A stretch of DNA of 64,000 nucleotides from Dirofilaria immitis (GCA_024305405.1 JAKNDB010000068.1:3844501-3908500), one strand, 5' to 3'; shown: positions 13,301-26,877, numbered from the stretch's first letter. Notes: generated by a model from the letters alone, not told the origin. Numbers and translations: made by a program.

Positions 13301-13721
13301 AACCGTTTCCAACATCTCGATATGCACTTTTGACATTACAACATCTATGGATGGTTAAAAGTGAGTCGGTAATAAAAGTGTTAGCGCGTATTCTTCTGAT
13401 ATGTTTACATGAGGTTATAATAGTCTTATCACATGTGTTTTCAAATCTTTATTCCTTCTCAGGATTTAGGGAATTTCGAGTGGATAGCGGATGATTTTGG
13501 AATGATTTATGACCAGAGGAAGCAGTTCTACTTCTTTAAATGGAACTGAATTCGACCTTATTGAAGTTAAAATCAGTTATATACAATTATATGATAATAA
13601 AACAAATAGATAACCAATCTTGCTGTTCAATAACCGGCAAATCGCGATAGATAGTCCATTCTCGACAAATTAAAAATTTCTTTTAGATCAATACAATCCA
13701 TCAGAACAAAGCAGTACTTAC
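10307..13721. other. intergenic region, no supported gene
   Basis: About 3.4 kb of AT-rich sequence. Apart from the 49-bp minisatellite listed separately I see nothing with coding character. The open frames near 10395, 12345 and 13627 lack splice-consistent neighbours or recognisable motifs. Confidence 0.5.
12983..13219 (+). repeat. 49-bp minisatellite, about 4.8 copies
   Basis: Units begin at 12983, 13024, 13073, 13122 and 13171. Spacing is exactly 49 bases for the last three steps and 41 for the first, because the first copy lacks eight bases of the unit's end. The core contains ATAAGTCTATCCAACGAATT. Copies are almost identical, so the array is young. Confidence 0.97.
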
Positions 13722-13778
13722 TGTGTAGTAGCAGGTATAAACTGCAATTAATAGCGTAATAATAGCCAAATGAGACAT
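13722..13778 (-). CDS. possible orphan signal-peptide exon
   Basis: On the minus strand an ATG at 13778 opens a 19-codon exon with signal-peptide character (MSHLAIITLLIAVYTCYY) ending at a strong donor (ACA|GTAAGT). I could not find convincing downstream exons before the cysteine-rich gene at 10306. It may be the first exon of an unrecognised secreted gene or chance. The segment starts about 260 bases from the THOC2 start, head to head. Confidence 0.25.
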
Positions 13779-13990
13779 TCCAATAGCATGGAAGGTATTT
13801 CATATATTCTTTGCAATTATCTGCAAAGAAGCATGGAAAACTATCTTTTCCTTTCATATGCAAATTTTTTCTCGTCCAGGTAAAACGTATATGTGATGTC
13901 AAGTTTATTAGTCTCTGTTGTCGTTACATAGACAATTGTCGGTGATATATAAAGTGATTGTTCTATATGTAAAATCAATCAAGTAACTAA

Positions 13991-13996
13991 TTTCAG
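13991..13996 (+). promoter_or_regulatory. candidate trans-splice acceptor upstream of THOC2
   Basis: TTTCAG lies 38 bases before the THOC2 ATG at 14035, with no stop-free upstream exon. This is the form of a nematode spliced-leader acceptor. It could also be an ordinary 5'-UTR intron acceptor. Confidence 0.45.
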
Positions 13997-14034
13997 TTAG
14001 AAAGATCAAGTGTTAACAGAAAAGCGTGCATCAA

Positions 14035-17000
14035 ATGGATTCAACATTAGAAGTACTCACTCCGCAGATAGAATTATTCCAAATATGTCATCAGGTTATT
14101 GAGGGACAATTGGCTCCGGATGCTGCATATAATATTATTCGAGCACTTATGGTATGCTTATTTTTAAGATATTTAGAAAATCTTATTTTGTTTTTCTCCT
14201 TCAATATTTCTCAATCGCTACTTTTACATCGCTCATAAATTGAAGTCGTGTCAATTGCATAGTTTTACATTTTTGATTTAAGAAATTGCTTTAAGATTGA
14301 CGTACATCTCTTATATTTGTATATATACAAGCTTCAACTGCGAATTTAATGGATTACAAGAGATTGAATAAAAGTAGTGTGTGTTTGAATGCTTCACATT
14401 TGCAGAAAACGATTGATAACATTCCTAGTTTGCTAGTGGATGTTTTGGCAATTGTAGATCTAGAACTGAGTACCGAAAAGAAGAATGAAGAATGTCGAAA
14501 ATATTTTTGGAATTCATATCACATCTGTCTGATCGTGTAAGTAGAAACATTAAATTATTGTAGCATTATAGTTATATTCTCAAAAAGTGTATTTTTTTTT
14601 GATTAAAATTCACTATTTAATGGTTTTAACAACTTCATTTTTCTATATTGGGAAACAATTTATTATAAATTTGTAGATTGTTGCTGATGATGTATTAAAA
14701 TGTGAATTAGATATATTGGGTGCCAACGAACAGGCGACACGGTCACGAGTTGTGAAAACTAAGACTAGGCTTTTGTTAGTCATTTTAAATTATTTTATTA
14801 GAAATTTTGCTGTGATCTGGACAAAATGGTCTCATTTTATTTTCCATTTCTGTGCTGATTCAATTCTTTCCAAAGTCTTAGCTTTGAGAAGGGATACCAT
14901 TATATGTAAATCATAATGAAATTGCAGGAAGAATTCACATATTCGTGATTTTTTTAGTTTCAAGCAAGTGAAATTCAACTTACTACGTGAGGAAAGCGAA
15001 GGTTATGCAAAACTGATAACGGAACTTCTTGATAATCCTTCTCTCACTGTGTCGAAGGCCTTGACTCGACTATATCATTTAATTGGTATCAATTTTATTC
15101 TTTTATTCTGTGCATCATTCTAATAGATAATCAGATTATCGATTATAAATTGGTATTTCGTATTATCAGTACCGATTAGTATGATCTACTTTTTAATTAG
15201 TATGATCTATTTTTTATTCCAGGACAATTTAACTTGGACCCGAACCGAGTTATTGATATCATTCTGGAGTGTTTCGAATCAACATTGCAACGGCGCAAGT
15301 TTTTTATTGATTTGTTAACTGAATTCAAAGCGAGTGGTGATGATATATGCAGCATTTTAGGATTCAAATTTACTTTTACCAGGTTCTATTCACATTCACT
15401 ACTTTTTTCATAGATCCTTGATTTTTCTTCAAGTTTTTTTTTTTTTTGAATTATCAGCTATATCTGAAAAGTAAGGTGACTGGGTGAATCCATTCAGTTC
15501 AAATCTTTATATGCTTGAAATTTAGCGTTCTGGTAGCACTCCTGCGTCGCTTTACAGAGTAGCAGCTGCTTTGTGTGATGAAAGAGTTATCGATTTATTG
15601 TCACTATGCACATTTGTGAGTATTTTTACTATTCTGGAAGATTAGAAATTATTTCATAATCATATAACTTATTACTTCCTAATTGCTGCAGCGAACTGCA
15701 AACTATTTCTTTATTGAGATATGGTTTTTTGTTTTGTTGTAATATGATTATTACTGAATTATTATAGCGTGAATGCTTTACGATAAAGGCTATGTTTTAG
15801 TTATCACCGAAACTAGAAGATTTAATGAACGATCACAAAAGTCGTGTTGAGCGAGATGGAAAACGAGCTAAAAAAGTGAAATTGTTTCCACCGGTATGGT
15901 ATCAGTAGATTCACGAGTTTCTTCGGCAACTTCAACTGGATATGTGGATGATAATACAACCATTGCGGGTGTATCGTTTGCTTCAGTATTGGCAGTGCAG
16001 AATGCAGATGATGCAAAAATAAGCGATGATAGTGATGTTTGTGTTTTTCAAATTTTTTATACCATTTTCAAAAATGAATTTCGGTCATTTAAAAATGAGC
16101 TGGCGTTGCAGATCACATGATATAGTGCATAAGTTCCTTGAAAAAATGCAGAACTGTTTTTTTGATCTTTCTAATCATTAATTATAATTTACTTACGGAA
16201 TTGTCATATTACTCTTCACCTCACTTCTAATATCAAAATTCAGGATGCTATACTTGCGAAAAACCAAAAACTTGGTTTAACATTTGCCTTACTAGAAGGA
16301 GGTGCTTGGCAGTTTGCGAAACAGATGCTCGATAGATTCCCTGAATTTTATGCTGTTAATGCCTCGTAAATTTTTTTTTTTCAAGTTGCTTAGTCATTAT
16401 TTTGCTTATCTTTTACTCAAGCTTACTTGTACTTAGTGAATATACCTCTCTGTAAAGTAATCATCTAATTTTGTTTATTTTCATATTTTTTTTAGATTTA
16501 TCACCGCTGAACAATTTTAACTTTCTTTGCCGGAACGAAAAGAAGATTTTAAGTTATCTCATTTCTATTCAGATGCGATATATCTTCAAAAATTCAGAAA
16601 AAACTTTCCTCATTTTATTGTTGCAGCCTAATTTCAAGTCATAATAAGTTCTTATTTCAGACGTTCTATAGCCCTCTCTATTGCTGATCTGCTGGAACGG
16701 TCTACTGACGACTTTTATCGAGAGTTCGTTATCTTTAATTCTGGGTGAAATAACTAACAAATATAATGAAGTAGATACTGTTAATTAGAAATTGATATAC
16801 CACCAGTAATACAAACATCACTTTAAGGAAATGGTTTGAGTGATTATTTGCGCTCAATTTTAATTAGTGTAATTATTTCCAGAAAATCCAGATTTGCTTT
16901 GGGTGACACCGGTACATTCAGTTTAGGCTCATCATTGGCTCAAACTCATTCTCTTGAGATTGTACGTTATTCAATTTCTAAAAATTTTTTAGATTTTATC

Positions 17001-20000
17001 ATTAGTTGTGAAAAAGGTATCGATCGTAACGTCGATGCAACACTGCGTTTAATTAGAAAGAAATTGGAGGGAGAAAAATATTGTTAAGTTCTCTTCTGTG
17101 TTATTGCTCTCAGTATAATCACCTTTCAAACCAGGTTGGTAGCTGGTCAGAGCTGGTCTCTGTTGTTCTTCCTGTTTTGGCATATCTTGGTCCGCATATT
17201 GCTTATCGACCTAAAGCAGCTGTAAAACTAGTGCGATTGATGGCAGTGTTTTTTGAAGAAAGAGAAAAAGATCCTACTTGGGCGCAAATTGCCCATACCG
17301 ACACTGGTTATTAAATTTTTAAATTATTTCTAATACTTCTGTTTTTTTCTGAAATGTTTCATCAGAATTGTTGGTTTATTGCTATTTAAAAAGTGCAAAG
17401 ATTATGAAGGTTCCTACTCTGTCTGTGTTTAATGGATTGCCATTTCTTATTTACATTCATAAGGATTTCCTAAAACTATTTGAATTTTTTTATTCTTACT
17501 CAAGTTTTGCAGTATGCAATGCATTGATCGATGCGATTGACGAAACTCTAGTACCAGCATTATCTTTGGCAAATGGAAATTTTGCATATTCACAAGAACT
17601 ATGGAAGTTGCTCAGCCATTTACCATATACAGTACGATATCGAACATACGCACGATGGAAAACGGTGCATACCGTTCGTCACCCTCAAATTAATATCTGT
17701 CGAGGAAGCACTTTTGGCATGACGAGATATGTACTAAAGTTTGTTTTTCCATATGCAAAGGCCGTAGTTTAATTCACATAATTCATTTCACATTCTTTTA
17801 TGAGTCCTCGAAAATTCGTTCCTCAATTATTTAGCTTGTTTGAAACGCTTTTTCTACAATTCCTTTGAAATATTTTTAGACGCTTATCGAAAGAAACAGT
17901 ACGCATGATGGGTCGTCAATTAGGAAAATTGTGCCATGTACATCCTGCAGTCGTTTTCGACTATATTTTAGATCAGGTATTAGTCTTTTTGTAATATGAA
18001 TTTTTATGACTGATTTTTTTAACCAAATTTTATTCTTCTGAAGTTGAAGTGACTGAATATTATGCTCAAAAATTCTAAATTTAAATAAGTAATAACTTTG
18101 TCTTTATTTTTTACAAATTTATTAGAGGTAATTTTTTTAAACAATAATTCTGCAAGCAAAGAAAAACCGATGCTTTTTATGTAATTTGTAAGCACTAAAA
18201 TTTTATTAATTTGCGTAATATATTGTAGATTCAAACATTCGAAAATCTTATTGAGCCGGTAGTCGAGTCAATACGTTTTCTCAGTGATCTAGAATTTGAT
18301 GTGCTGTCATTCTGTATCATCGAGCATTTGGCAGCTCCAGACAAGCAGCAACTTAAGGTCAGTAGTCTTATTTAGCTAATAAAGGATTCAATATTTAATA
18401 AGTTGTTGGAAAATGTCATTAAGATTAGTTGATGTATTTGTCGATGTTAATGAGACATTAAGGCACATCTAATTGAATATTTTTATTTCTATGTCTCAAA
18501 CTAATTCCTTTCATTCGAAGCTACTTTACCGTTGCCTTTCATTTTATCTACAGCACAGGAATAATGTAGATAAATATAAGTCATATAACGTTCATGCCGC
18601 AAGGACTATTTATATGTGTTTCTCCATTTATTTCCTTGTTGAATTTCTTTCTCAGGCATCAGATGGATCTCTTTCTCCGTGGTTGCAGTCGCTTGCCACT
18701 TTTGTTGGAAATGTGTTTTTGAAATACAACATTGAGTTAACGGGAGTTTTACAATATGTAGCGAACCAATTGAAAAACAACAAAAGGTATGAACATTTTT
18801 TAAATTTAAACTTATTCCTAATTTTGCTATGATATGTTAGAGACTTTTTATTTTTGAAGCTTCGATTTATTGGTCTTACGAGAAATTATACAAAATATGT
18901 CGGGCATTGAATCTACAACAGGATTAACAGCAGACCAATTAGAAGCACTTGCTGGAGGTGATACGCTAAGGCAAGAGGTAAATTTTTGTTCATTTACTGG
19001 TAGATTTCGGATTAAAATTTTTTTTGCATAATTAGACATTCTACTTGTTATTTGAACTCAATTTATAAAATTTTTAACTGTCCAAATTTTTTTCATTTTA
19101 GGCAGGCTCTTTCTCAACAGTTCGTACAAACAGACGTGCTATATTACGCCTTCGTGATGCACTGTTCAAAGAGCATCTTATCGTAGGCTCTGTCCATATT
19201 GACTGCTCAACAGCGTCAATGTATAGTGTATTCTGAATCACGAGACATACCTCTGAAACTTGCTGGTCAAATGCTCGATCAGGTATTTTCAGACTTGTTT
19301 GTGGACATTTTAAATGATTTTTCTCTTGTTTATCTTTTAAAATGATTCTAAATATTTAGTGTCAAGAAACATTGATTCAATTTGGTTCATTTCTCCGTAC
19401 AAACGTGCGGCAAGAAGAATATTGCAATCGCATGCCCTCTGTTTGGGAACTCATCGGTCGTTTTCATCTTTCTGTAGATGCAGCTTTTTTCATCTCCAGA
19501 CCGACTTTCATGCATCGTGTTTATGTTCGTTTCCTTATTTGCCCATCGTGTTTATGTTCGCTTCCTTATTTGCCTATGTTACTGCAAAATGGATTTCGAT
19601 ATTTCCTTACAATAATTTTTTTGAAATAGATGTTAACAGTCATAGCGTTATTAGCTAAGTAAATATTGTAGATAGCCAATATTTGCTCTTTCTAACTGAT
19701 TTTTCTCTTCGTATTTAACTGTGGAATAAAAATTGCAGAGTAATTTTGACAAAAGCCGCAAGTCATTTCGCGATTCAGACGGAAGCAAAATGAAATTGGA
19801 TTCCAATCGCAAATCAGCATTGTTTCGAAATGCTTTTGATGAAATGATTGGAGAATTAGAATCAAGTCTTCGACCACTTTTACCTGATTTCATTTGGGCA
19901 GACATTTCATCCAAGTTAGTAATTTCACTTTCATTTTTAATTGCTTACATTTTTTCTGTAAAGAAATACATAATAATCAAATTATTTGAGAGAATATAAA

Positions 20001-23000
20001 AATAGTGACAGTATAATGTAATCGGTGTTTATGAAGATGTCGATTATTTAATGAGTAATATTAAAATTTAATCTGATAAATTTCATTTCATATTTTGATG
20101 ATATGTATTACATATCCAAACCCAGAATTGAAATAATTTTTTGCCTCAAGCTGGGTGTATAATAGAAAAGTCCTTATCAAGATATTGAATTTTTGAAGTT
20201 TGCTTATTGATCTTCTTATAATTAAAAGGAATTTAATTTTTAGGATATTTACAATATTTTGGGTGTTATCCATGTACGATATTTCTGTTCCGAAAGCCAC
20301 CTATGAGCGAGAGTTGCAACGTGTTCGGAGATCCTTAGCGGTTGTTGCTGAAAATGCTGAAATCGTAAGAAATTAGAATTTATAATAATTAAACCTATCT
20401 TATTATTGTGTATGACCATTCAACAGAAGAACCATCAATAATAAAGGTTTTTGGGAGTAATATAAAGCTCAATTACCTATTTTAAGAATTAAGAAAATGA
20501 ACTGTACGATTTTTTCTGTGATCCCATGTATGAGTTTATCAGAAACATGCTTCTTTGTTAATTTACGACCAATTCCAAGAATAAATTCTAACTGATGTTT
20601 TCTATGTTCAGAGTAAAACAAAAAGAGCAAAAGAAGAAGAGCAATTGCGTAATATGGAAAAGAAACTAACCGATGAATTGAAGAAACAGAGCGATCATGT
20701 AGAACGCATCTTAAATATTTTGAAACATGATAAGGAATTATTATTTGCTGATTGTAGCCCAAGTAAGTGGATAATTTTGAATTTCGTTAGATTATTCTTT
20801 ACTCTTCTGTAAAAACTAACTTGATTACGATATAAGATTAATAGTGTAATTTTGAGCATCTGAAAGCACTGTTGCATTGATGAAAACGATAAATAAGACT
20901 GCAGGCAATGTTATTGGGCATCATTTTGATCATTGGTTTTTTAGGCTTTAGGACGAAGAGCTAATCTTCTGTAGAAATATATAATGTCTTGGTAATATGA
21001 TTCAAAAAACATACCAATTCAAGTTGGAATTTCAGGATTTTTAATCTCTTTTAGAGCTTCGCGGTACACAGATGGCACGCTTTTTGCAGCACTGTATTCT
21101 GCCACGTGCGGTCTTCACTGATATGGATGCTACATTCTGTGCTCATTTTATTCTTTTACTTCATCAGCAGCGAACTGGCTTCTTCCAAACTGTTTTTTTC
21201 TTCGATAAGGTTACAAATATATTCAATGCACTTACTTCATTTCATTGTCTGGGATTTGCTGCCTATGTTATCATGTCTTCTAGTTGTTCAACGATATTGG
21301 TGCTATATTGGCTACATTAACCGAAAATGAAGCGAATTGTTTGGGACGATTTTTGGCTCTTGTGCTTGAGACCGTACAACACTGGCATAGTGACAAAACA
21401 ATTTTCGATAAGGTAAGTTTATTTTATGAGAAATAAAAGAAAGAAAATTATTGAAAGTGCAAACTCCATTTGAAATCGGGGTTGAATAGATCGGAAGTTT
21501 TTAAACGATAAAATTTAGGAATGCTATCGTTTCCCTGGTTTCATGACCAAGTTGCATATGAGAAATCCAGGGCAGCAAATACTGAAAGTATTAGTGATGG
21601 AATGAACTATGAATCATACAGGTATATTATGCATTGATTTTAATAAATTTTTACGAATGGTCGCTTCTAATACAGTTATTGATAAGAGTTTAGAATTTTA
21701 AATTAACGTTTCCAGAACTCTGTGTCATAAATGGCAGTACAGGATGACCCGATCATGTCTCGGAATTTTGGATGGTTCAAACTATATAATGACAAGAAAT
21801 TGTTTAATTGTTATGATTAAGGTGGGGAAATTGTTTTATTTTATTAATGAGCCGGTATAGGCTCACTATATTATGCGTTAGAGGCGACTGCTTCTATAGT
21901 TGTTCATGATTGATAAATTTTAAGTTTTTTCTCTTAAGTTGTAAACAGATTATTTTAGATGCTAGCGTATTTCCCACTAATAGAAAACCACATCGCAAAC
22001 ATTGAAAAGACCGTGAACAAAGTTCATGACACGGAGAAAGGTCGGAGAGATGATCTTTCTTTGATGGCTGCCTCCTACGCAGGTCATTTACGAATGCGCA
22101 AAACCCATACATATACCGAATCACAATTTCATAATGTAATAATTTTCCGTTGTTTTCTAAATCTCTAAATTAAGGTAGTTTCGTGAATTTGATTTAAAAT
22201 CTAAAGCTTAGGGAATAAAATTACTTTTTATCATAATTTGTTTTGTTGAGTTAATTGAATAAACTGTTGGATTAATTTAAATTATATCTATTAATGTTTA
22301 GAGAGTGTTTCCAAAATTTTAAGTGTCTAACGACTAGTACAGCTATTAATTAATTCATTGGTTGGAATCAGCGTTTAAATCGTTCAATGAATTAATAACT
22401 GTTTTCGTAAATTTCAGTCTTGCAAGCTTTGTTTTCATTTATTTATGATATCATATCGTCATGATTGTCCTCGAAATAATCGAATATAGTAATCTTGTTA
22501 ATTTCTGTAAATTCATTTTTATGAATGAATTCAAAGATTTCTTTCTTATGCTAGAGTCGTTTATGAACTTTGCAGCGGTTAACCGATGTAGCAAAGAAGA
22601 CAACACGTGCAGGTACAACAAAAAATGCAAATGGAACTACTAATGTAAAAGCCGTATCAAAAGGTTCGGCTGTAGAAATTACTGAGCTAAGCAAGCAAAA
22701 AAATCCAGCGGAAGGAAATGCTACTGAACTTCGAAGGCCGACTAATGGAGCGGTAGAATTGCGTAAACCTTCAATTATAAGCGATGAAAAACGGAGACCT
22801 TCAGAGCCACAGGCTGCTGAAATCATAGCAAGGAAAAACTAAGTAATTGAAAATTTTAAATGTTTTATCAGGTTTATTCCCGCAAAATTATAATTTTCGA
22901 TCATAGTGCTTGCAAAATTTTTAAAACATTCTAGAACTTTCTGATGGAGAAGATCGACCGCAACTTCAGACACAGAGAAGTAACGAAGAATCACAATTAC

Positions 23001-24263
23001 GTCGTATAGAAAATAGGAAAGAAGGACATCGAGAAAAAGAAGAGTTGAAAATGGAAGAGGGTGAAGTGGGTTCACCATCTCCAAGTTCTCATCCTGATAT
23101 TCTTCCGCCTCACAAAAAGTAAGTGTCATCGTATTTTTCTAAAAATATTGAGTTTATTTGATTGAATTAGATATCCGACATAAGATATAAGAATTAGACA
23201 GTTTGATTTTCTTTTGCTTCGAATGCATAAATTATATTCATATTGTTTCTGCTTATTATAATTTTTATGTCAGGAGTAAACATAAATGTTAGTAACTGTT
23301 TATTTCTCCTTATACACTTTGTGTCTGTTTTTATTCAATCTTCATAACCAGTATATTGTTTGGTTGAATAATCCATTTATAGTGGTTATTTTCCATTAGT
23401 TTAAGTTCCTTTATTAACACACATTAGTTTGAAATTTGCCTCAGTCAATTTTTTCTACAGACTCGAAGTAATAAAGGAGTAGAAGACGAAACACCGAGGA
23501 GGGAGAAAGAGAGAACGAGGACTGAAGAAAAAGGGAACGTAAACGGGAATCTGTTGCATCAACTTTGGTAATTTCTGTTTAATAGATGATGACTCACGCG
23601 CTTGTCAACTATATTGACTTGATACTAACTCTTTGTACTTTTCAGACCCGTGGAAAAGTAAAAACTCCGGAAGATCATCTGAAAATGCGGGAGAGAACAT
23701 GGAAACGACCTGCGGAATCGATAGATAGGTAGGCAATTCATCGATAATTTCGGAATTTAGGAGTAAATTATTTCGTAATTGGCGAGAATTATTTTCAGTG
23801 ACGGAAACACAAAAGTAGCGCGGAACGAGGTAGCAGCGGCTCGGAAAGAAGTGGGGAATCGAAGAGTAAGGCATTATTAACACTGTTTAAGCATTTTCAG
23901 TAACATATGCTAGTGCGCTTTTGCAGCTATTTCAAATATGTTCTTTTTTCAGGTGCAAAATCCTCTGAAATGTCTCCATCCACTCGTACTACACGACACA
24001 GACGTGATCCACATCGAACGTAAGTCGTTCATGCATGGTTTGATTAATTAATTTTATTTCATTATGCAAAAATAATATAGCCTTTTTTAGAACAGCGGTA
24101 AACCATGATCGTTCGAGGTAGTACAACAAATCAATTCGTTTAGTGATTCATTAATATTGTTTTCATTCTGATTTAGTGTAGCAAATTAATTCTTTTAGTG
24201 ATTCATTAATACTATTTTTATTTTGATTTGAATTTATTATTTAGTTATGGCAGCGAAGGATGA
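14035..24263 (+). CDS. THOC2: THO complex subunit 2 (THOC2), about 34 exons, several frame breaks
   Basis: Scaffold of the THO/TREX complex that packages nascent mRNA for export, nuclear. Conserved blocks run in the order of animal THOC2: [185 protein letters not shown], and a Ser/Arg/Lys-rich tail ending near SYGSEG at 24261-24263. Exons include 14035-14151, 14406-14536, 14677-14774, 14958-15085, 15223-15382, 15801-16036, 17114-17306, 17513-17738, 18229-18357, 18656-18786, 19102-19282, 19360-19524, 19739-19914, 20612-20762, 21055-21209, 21959-22135, 22576-22842 and 24245-24263. As written the frame breaks at about ten places. One base each restores phase everywhere and totals 1476 aa (human 1593). 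Exons around 16883-17113 are less certain. Confidence 0.9.
19513..19574 (+). repeat. 31-bp tandem duplication over a THOC2 donor site
   Basis: Two copies of 31 bases (19513-19543 and 19544-19574) differ at one base. Each contains CGTGTTTAT followed by GTTCG, so the 5' splice site of the exon 19360-19524 is present twice. Phase supports use of the first copy. Confidence 0.9.
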
Positions 24264-24558
24264 GGATTGAGAAAATTATATCTATTGGAAAATATAAGCC
24301 GCTACAGTCTGCCAAGCTTGATACTGAGGTACCTGCATTTATATGAGAGATGAGTGTTATTCATCTGAAGCTGCCATATATTTAGCTTAGCTAATGCGCA
24401 TCAGAATTTCCTAGGATTCTTCAAGTCCAATCCCTTTCCAATGGTCATAGTTATATTATAGTATGAATTTTTTACTGTTGATGTTATTGTTTACAATGAT
24501 ATTATTTCACTGTATGATTTTGAAATTCAAATATGTATATAAAGTTTATGTACAATTT
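24264..24558. other. convergent gap between THOC2 and the PAN gene
   Basis: About 295 AT-rich bases between two stops on opposite strands. No coding feature is seen. Confidence 0.5.
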
Positions 24559-26877
24559 TTAAATCGAAATCAAGTTATGAATTTGTTTGAAAACATTCAT
24601 CAAAATACAGATAATAGCGATTAGACAAAATTTGCTGAATCTTTGTGTACCATTTTTCGCCCTTTCCCATTCCTCTTTACTTCCTTTCATTTTAAATTTC
24701 CCACAGAGAATCACATTACCAGTGCTTACCTCCGCGACAGTAATCGTCTTATTGAGAATTGAATCATTGAATATGTCAAAGTTGATTTCGGTCCATGGCT
24801 TTAATTTATGTTCTTTAAAAATATTTTAAGAAAATTTTGAGAAAAATGAAAAAATATCTACTAATTCTTTTTTCAATTCAGAAGTTTTTCGTGAAGGAAT
24901 TTAATTACCTGTACAGCCATTCCAGCATTATCAGAATCCACAGTTATCAACACTTTCCCATTATTTATCTCATCTTCAGTCATTTTGAAACAATCCTTGA
25001 TTTCGTTTTCATGATAAGTGATATCGAAATTCTGAAGGAAACAAGAAGAATCTTTAGAAAATTATTTACTACATGCTATAACAATATTTCACTATTATTA
25101 GTAAGTAAAATAAAAATATAGAAATTGCAAACTTCTTTTTCATGAACACCATCGAGAATTATGAGTGCCAACGGATTCGATCCTCGGATTTGCGTCAATT
25201 TCATCATACCATCACCACCTCGGAAACCCTCAGTAATGTTTCAACAACGCCACCTGTAATTATTTACTTACTTAATGAAGAAGTGGAGTAATAGTTATGT
25301 TATTATCGATATTTTACAAGTATTTTTAAATAAAGCACAATACATAATGGTGGTATTATTCTTAGTTCTTAGAAATAAGATGCAATATTCTCCTAAAATT
25401 ACTTGATGTACGAATTATAAACTTTAAAAATTTAATAAAAGATTTCAGTGATATTAAAATTAATTGATTAAATTGGACCTTGTACTGGAAGTTTGGCGCA
25501 TAAATTTTCATAGAAATTTACAGGTCTTTGAGATGGCTTCTGTTCCATACGAACAGCTTTTTGTCCGTCAACTGCGGTAAGTACACAATCCTGTAAAAAC
25601 TTTTTAATTAATAAAATTATAAATAAATAATTGGTAAACTAACGAATTAAATTTGCTTCTTGTATTCATAAATTATATTGTCTTCTGAAGTTATGCTCGT
25701 TGACATAAAATCAATTTATTGAAACCATCGAGTATTATCGGAATATTATTCATTTAAATTCTGATATGAAATTTCTCCTATCCATATTATCTAAATTAAA
25801 AATCAACTTAAGGACTGAATTTACGATAAAATCACTTTTGATTTAATTCTTCCGTAACAACTTTTTCCTCTAACATTTTAGTAAATTTAATTTCAAAAAA
25901 ATGAACATCATCTTTGGGCATATGCATCAATGAATGACATGTGAATCCACCGGAAAGAAATGATCGAAGACATGATCTGAGACAATCATCCTTAAATTGT
26001 ATAGTTTCCGTACTCTCGATAATATTTGCACTCAATTCTAATCGATAATCTTTCTTGTAAACAAAACATGAATTTAAACTTGTATGATCGCCAATAACAT
26101 TGTTCACTAAAAAAAAGAAAGAAAATTAAAAATCAATAATAAAATTAAAGACAAAATCAATAAAAACTTAATGAATTAATTATAAAAAATCTCTTAATTT
26201 GAATCAAATTTTAATCATACGAATTACTAATATTTTGAGTGCAAAATAAATAATTTAGCGTTGAAAAAATGTAATATAACCTAAATTAATAATTTGTTCA
26301 TTAATTCAATTGCATTAACTTAATATCAATAACTATTAAGTAATTATTATCAACTTATCAATTTATTAAAGAATTAAAAACTAATCTTTAAAAAGATATA
26401 ACGCAGCTGATTGTTAGCAAAAAATATCTATAGCAATAATTAAGGTATATTATAAAGAATCCAGAATCTACGCAGATAAAAGAATTCACGTAAATTAAAA
26501 TGAATTAAGTAATTTCATCAGAGAAATTGATAAGAATTTTCATATAGATTAATTATTATATTGTGGAAAAGTTTGCAATTAATAGAATTTGTAAATGAAT
26601 TAGAATTTAGCGCTAAATATCAATTCCAAAATTAAGTCAGTCAGTACTTCAAAATACAATTAATTGTAGACGAACTGAAGTTTAACGCCAAAATATCAAT
26701 ATCAAAATTAAATTAATCAATGACTACAATATCGAAATAAAAGATAAGAGTAATCTCAACGCATCAGCAATATATAATTGAACAAATAAATGATTTTAAT
26801 AAAAATTAAGCTTAATAGCGCTTACGCTGCAATATCGTTATCGCAAAAGCGATGATATAGGAAATGTCCGCTATCAT
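24559..26877 (-). CDS. secreted PAN/apple-domain protein, 6 exons
   Basis: Exons 26826-26877, 25862-26106, 25479-25590, 25133-25253, 24909-25031 and 24559-24798. The first is a short signal-peptide exon (MIADISYIIAFAITILQ) separated by a 719-bp intron; its one-base overhang fits exon 2 exactly. Exons 2-3 form a PAN module: NSCFVYKKDY, DDCLRSCLR, FTCHSLMH, KDCVL and the typical closing VNFYENLC. A C-terminal part of about 150 residues (NFDITYHENEIKDCFKM, KVLITVDSDNAGMAV, PWTEINFDIFND, NVILCGKFKMK) looks like a beta-rich extracellular domain that I cannot name, and a hydrophobic stretch (FCLIAIICILMNVF) lies near the end. The last exon could instead splice at a GTAAGC after VAE. Exon 4 needs one added base near 25235-25240 to join GGVVET to EGFRGGDGM; the total is then 297 aa. 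Nematode PAN proteins are commonly cuticle- or apical-matrix-associated, which is inference here. Confidence 0.7.

Noticed and set aside
14035..24263. THOC2 as a pseudogene because of many frame breaks
   Set aside because: All breaks are single bases, mostly in homopolymers. Splice sites and phases are otherwise intact over 34 exons, and neighbouring essential genes show the same pattern.
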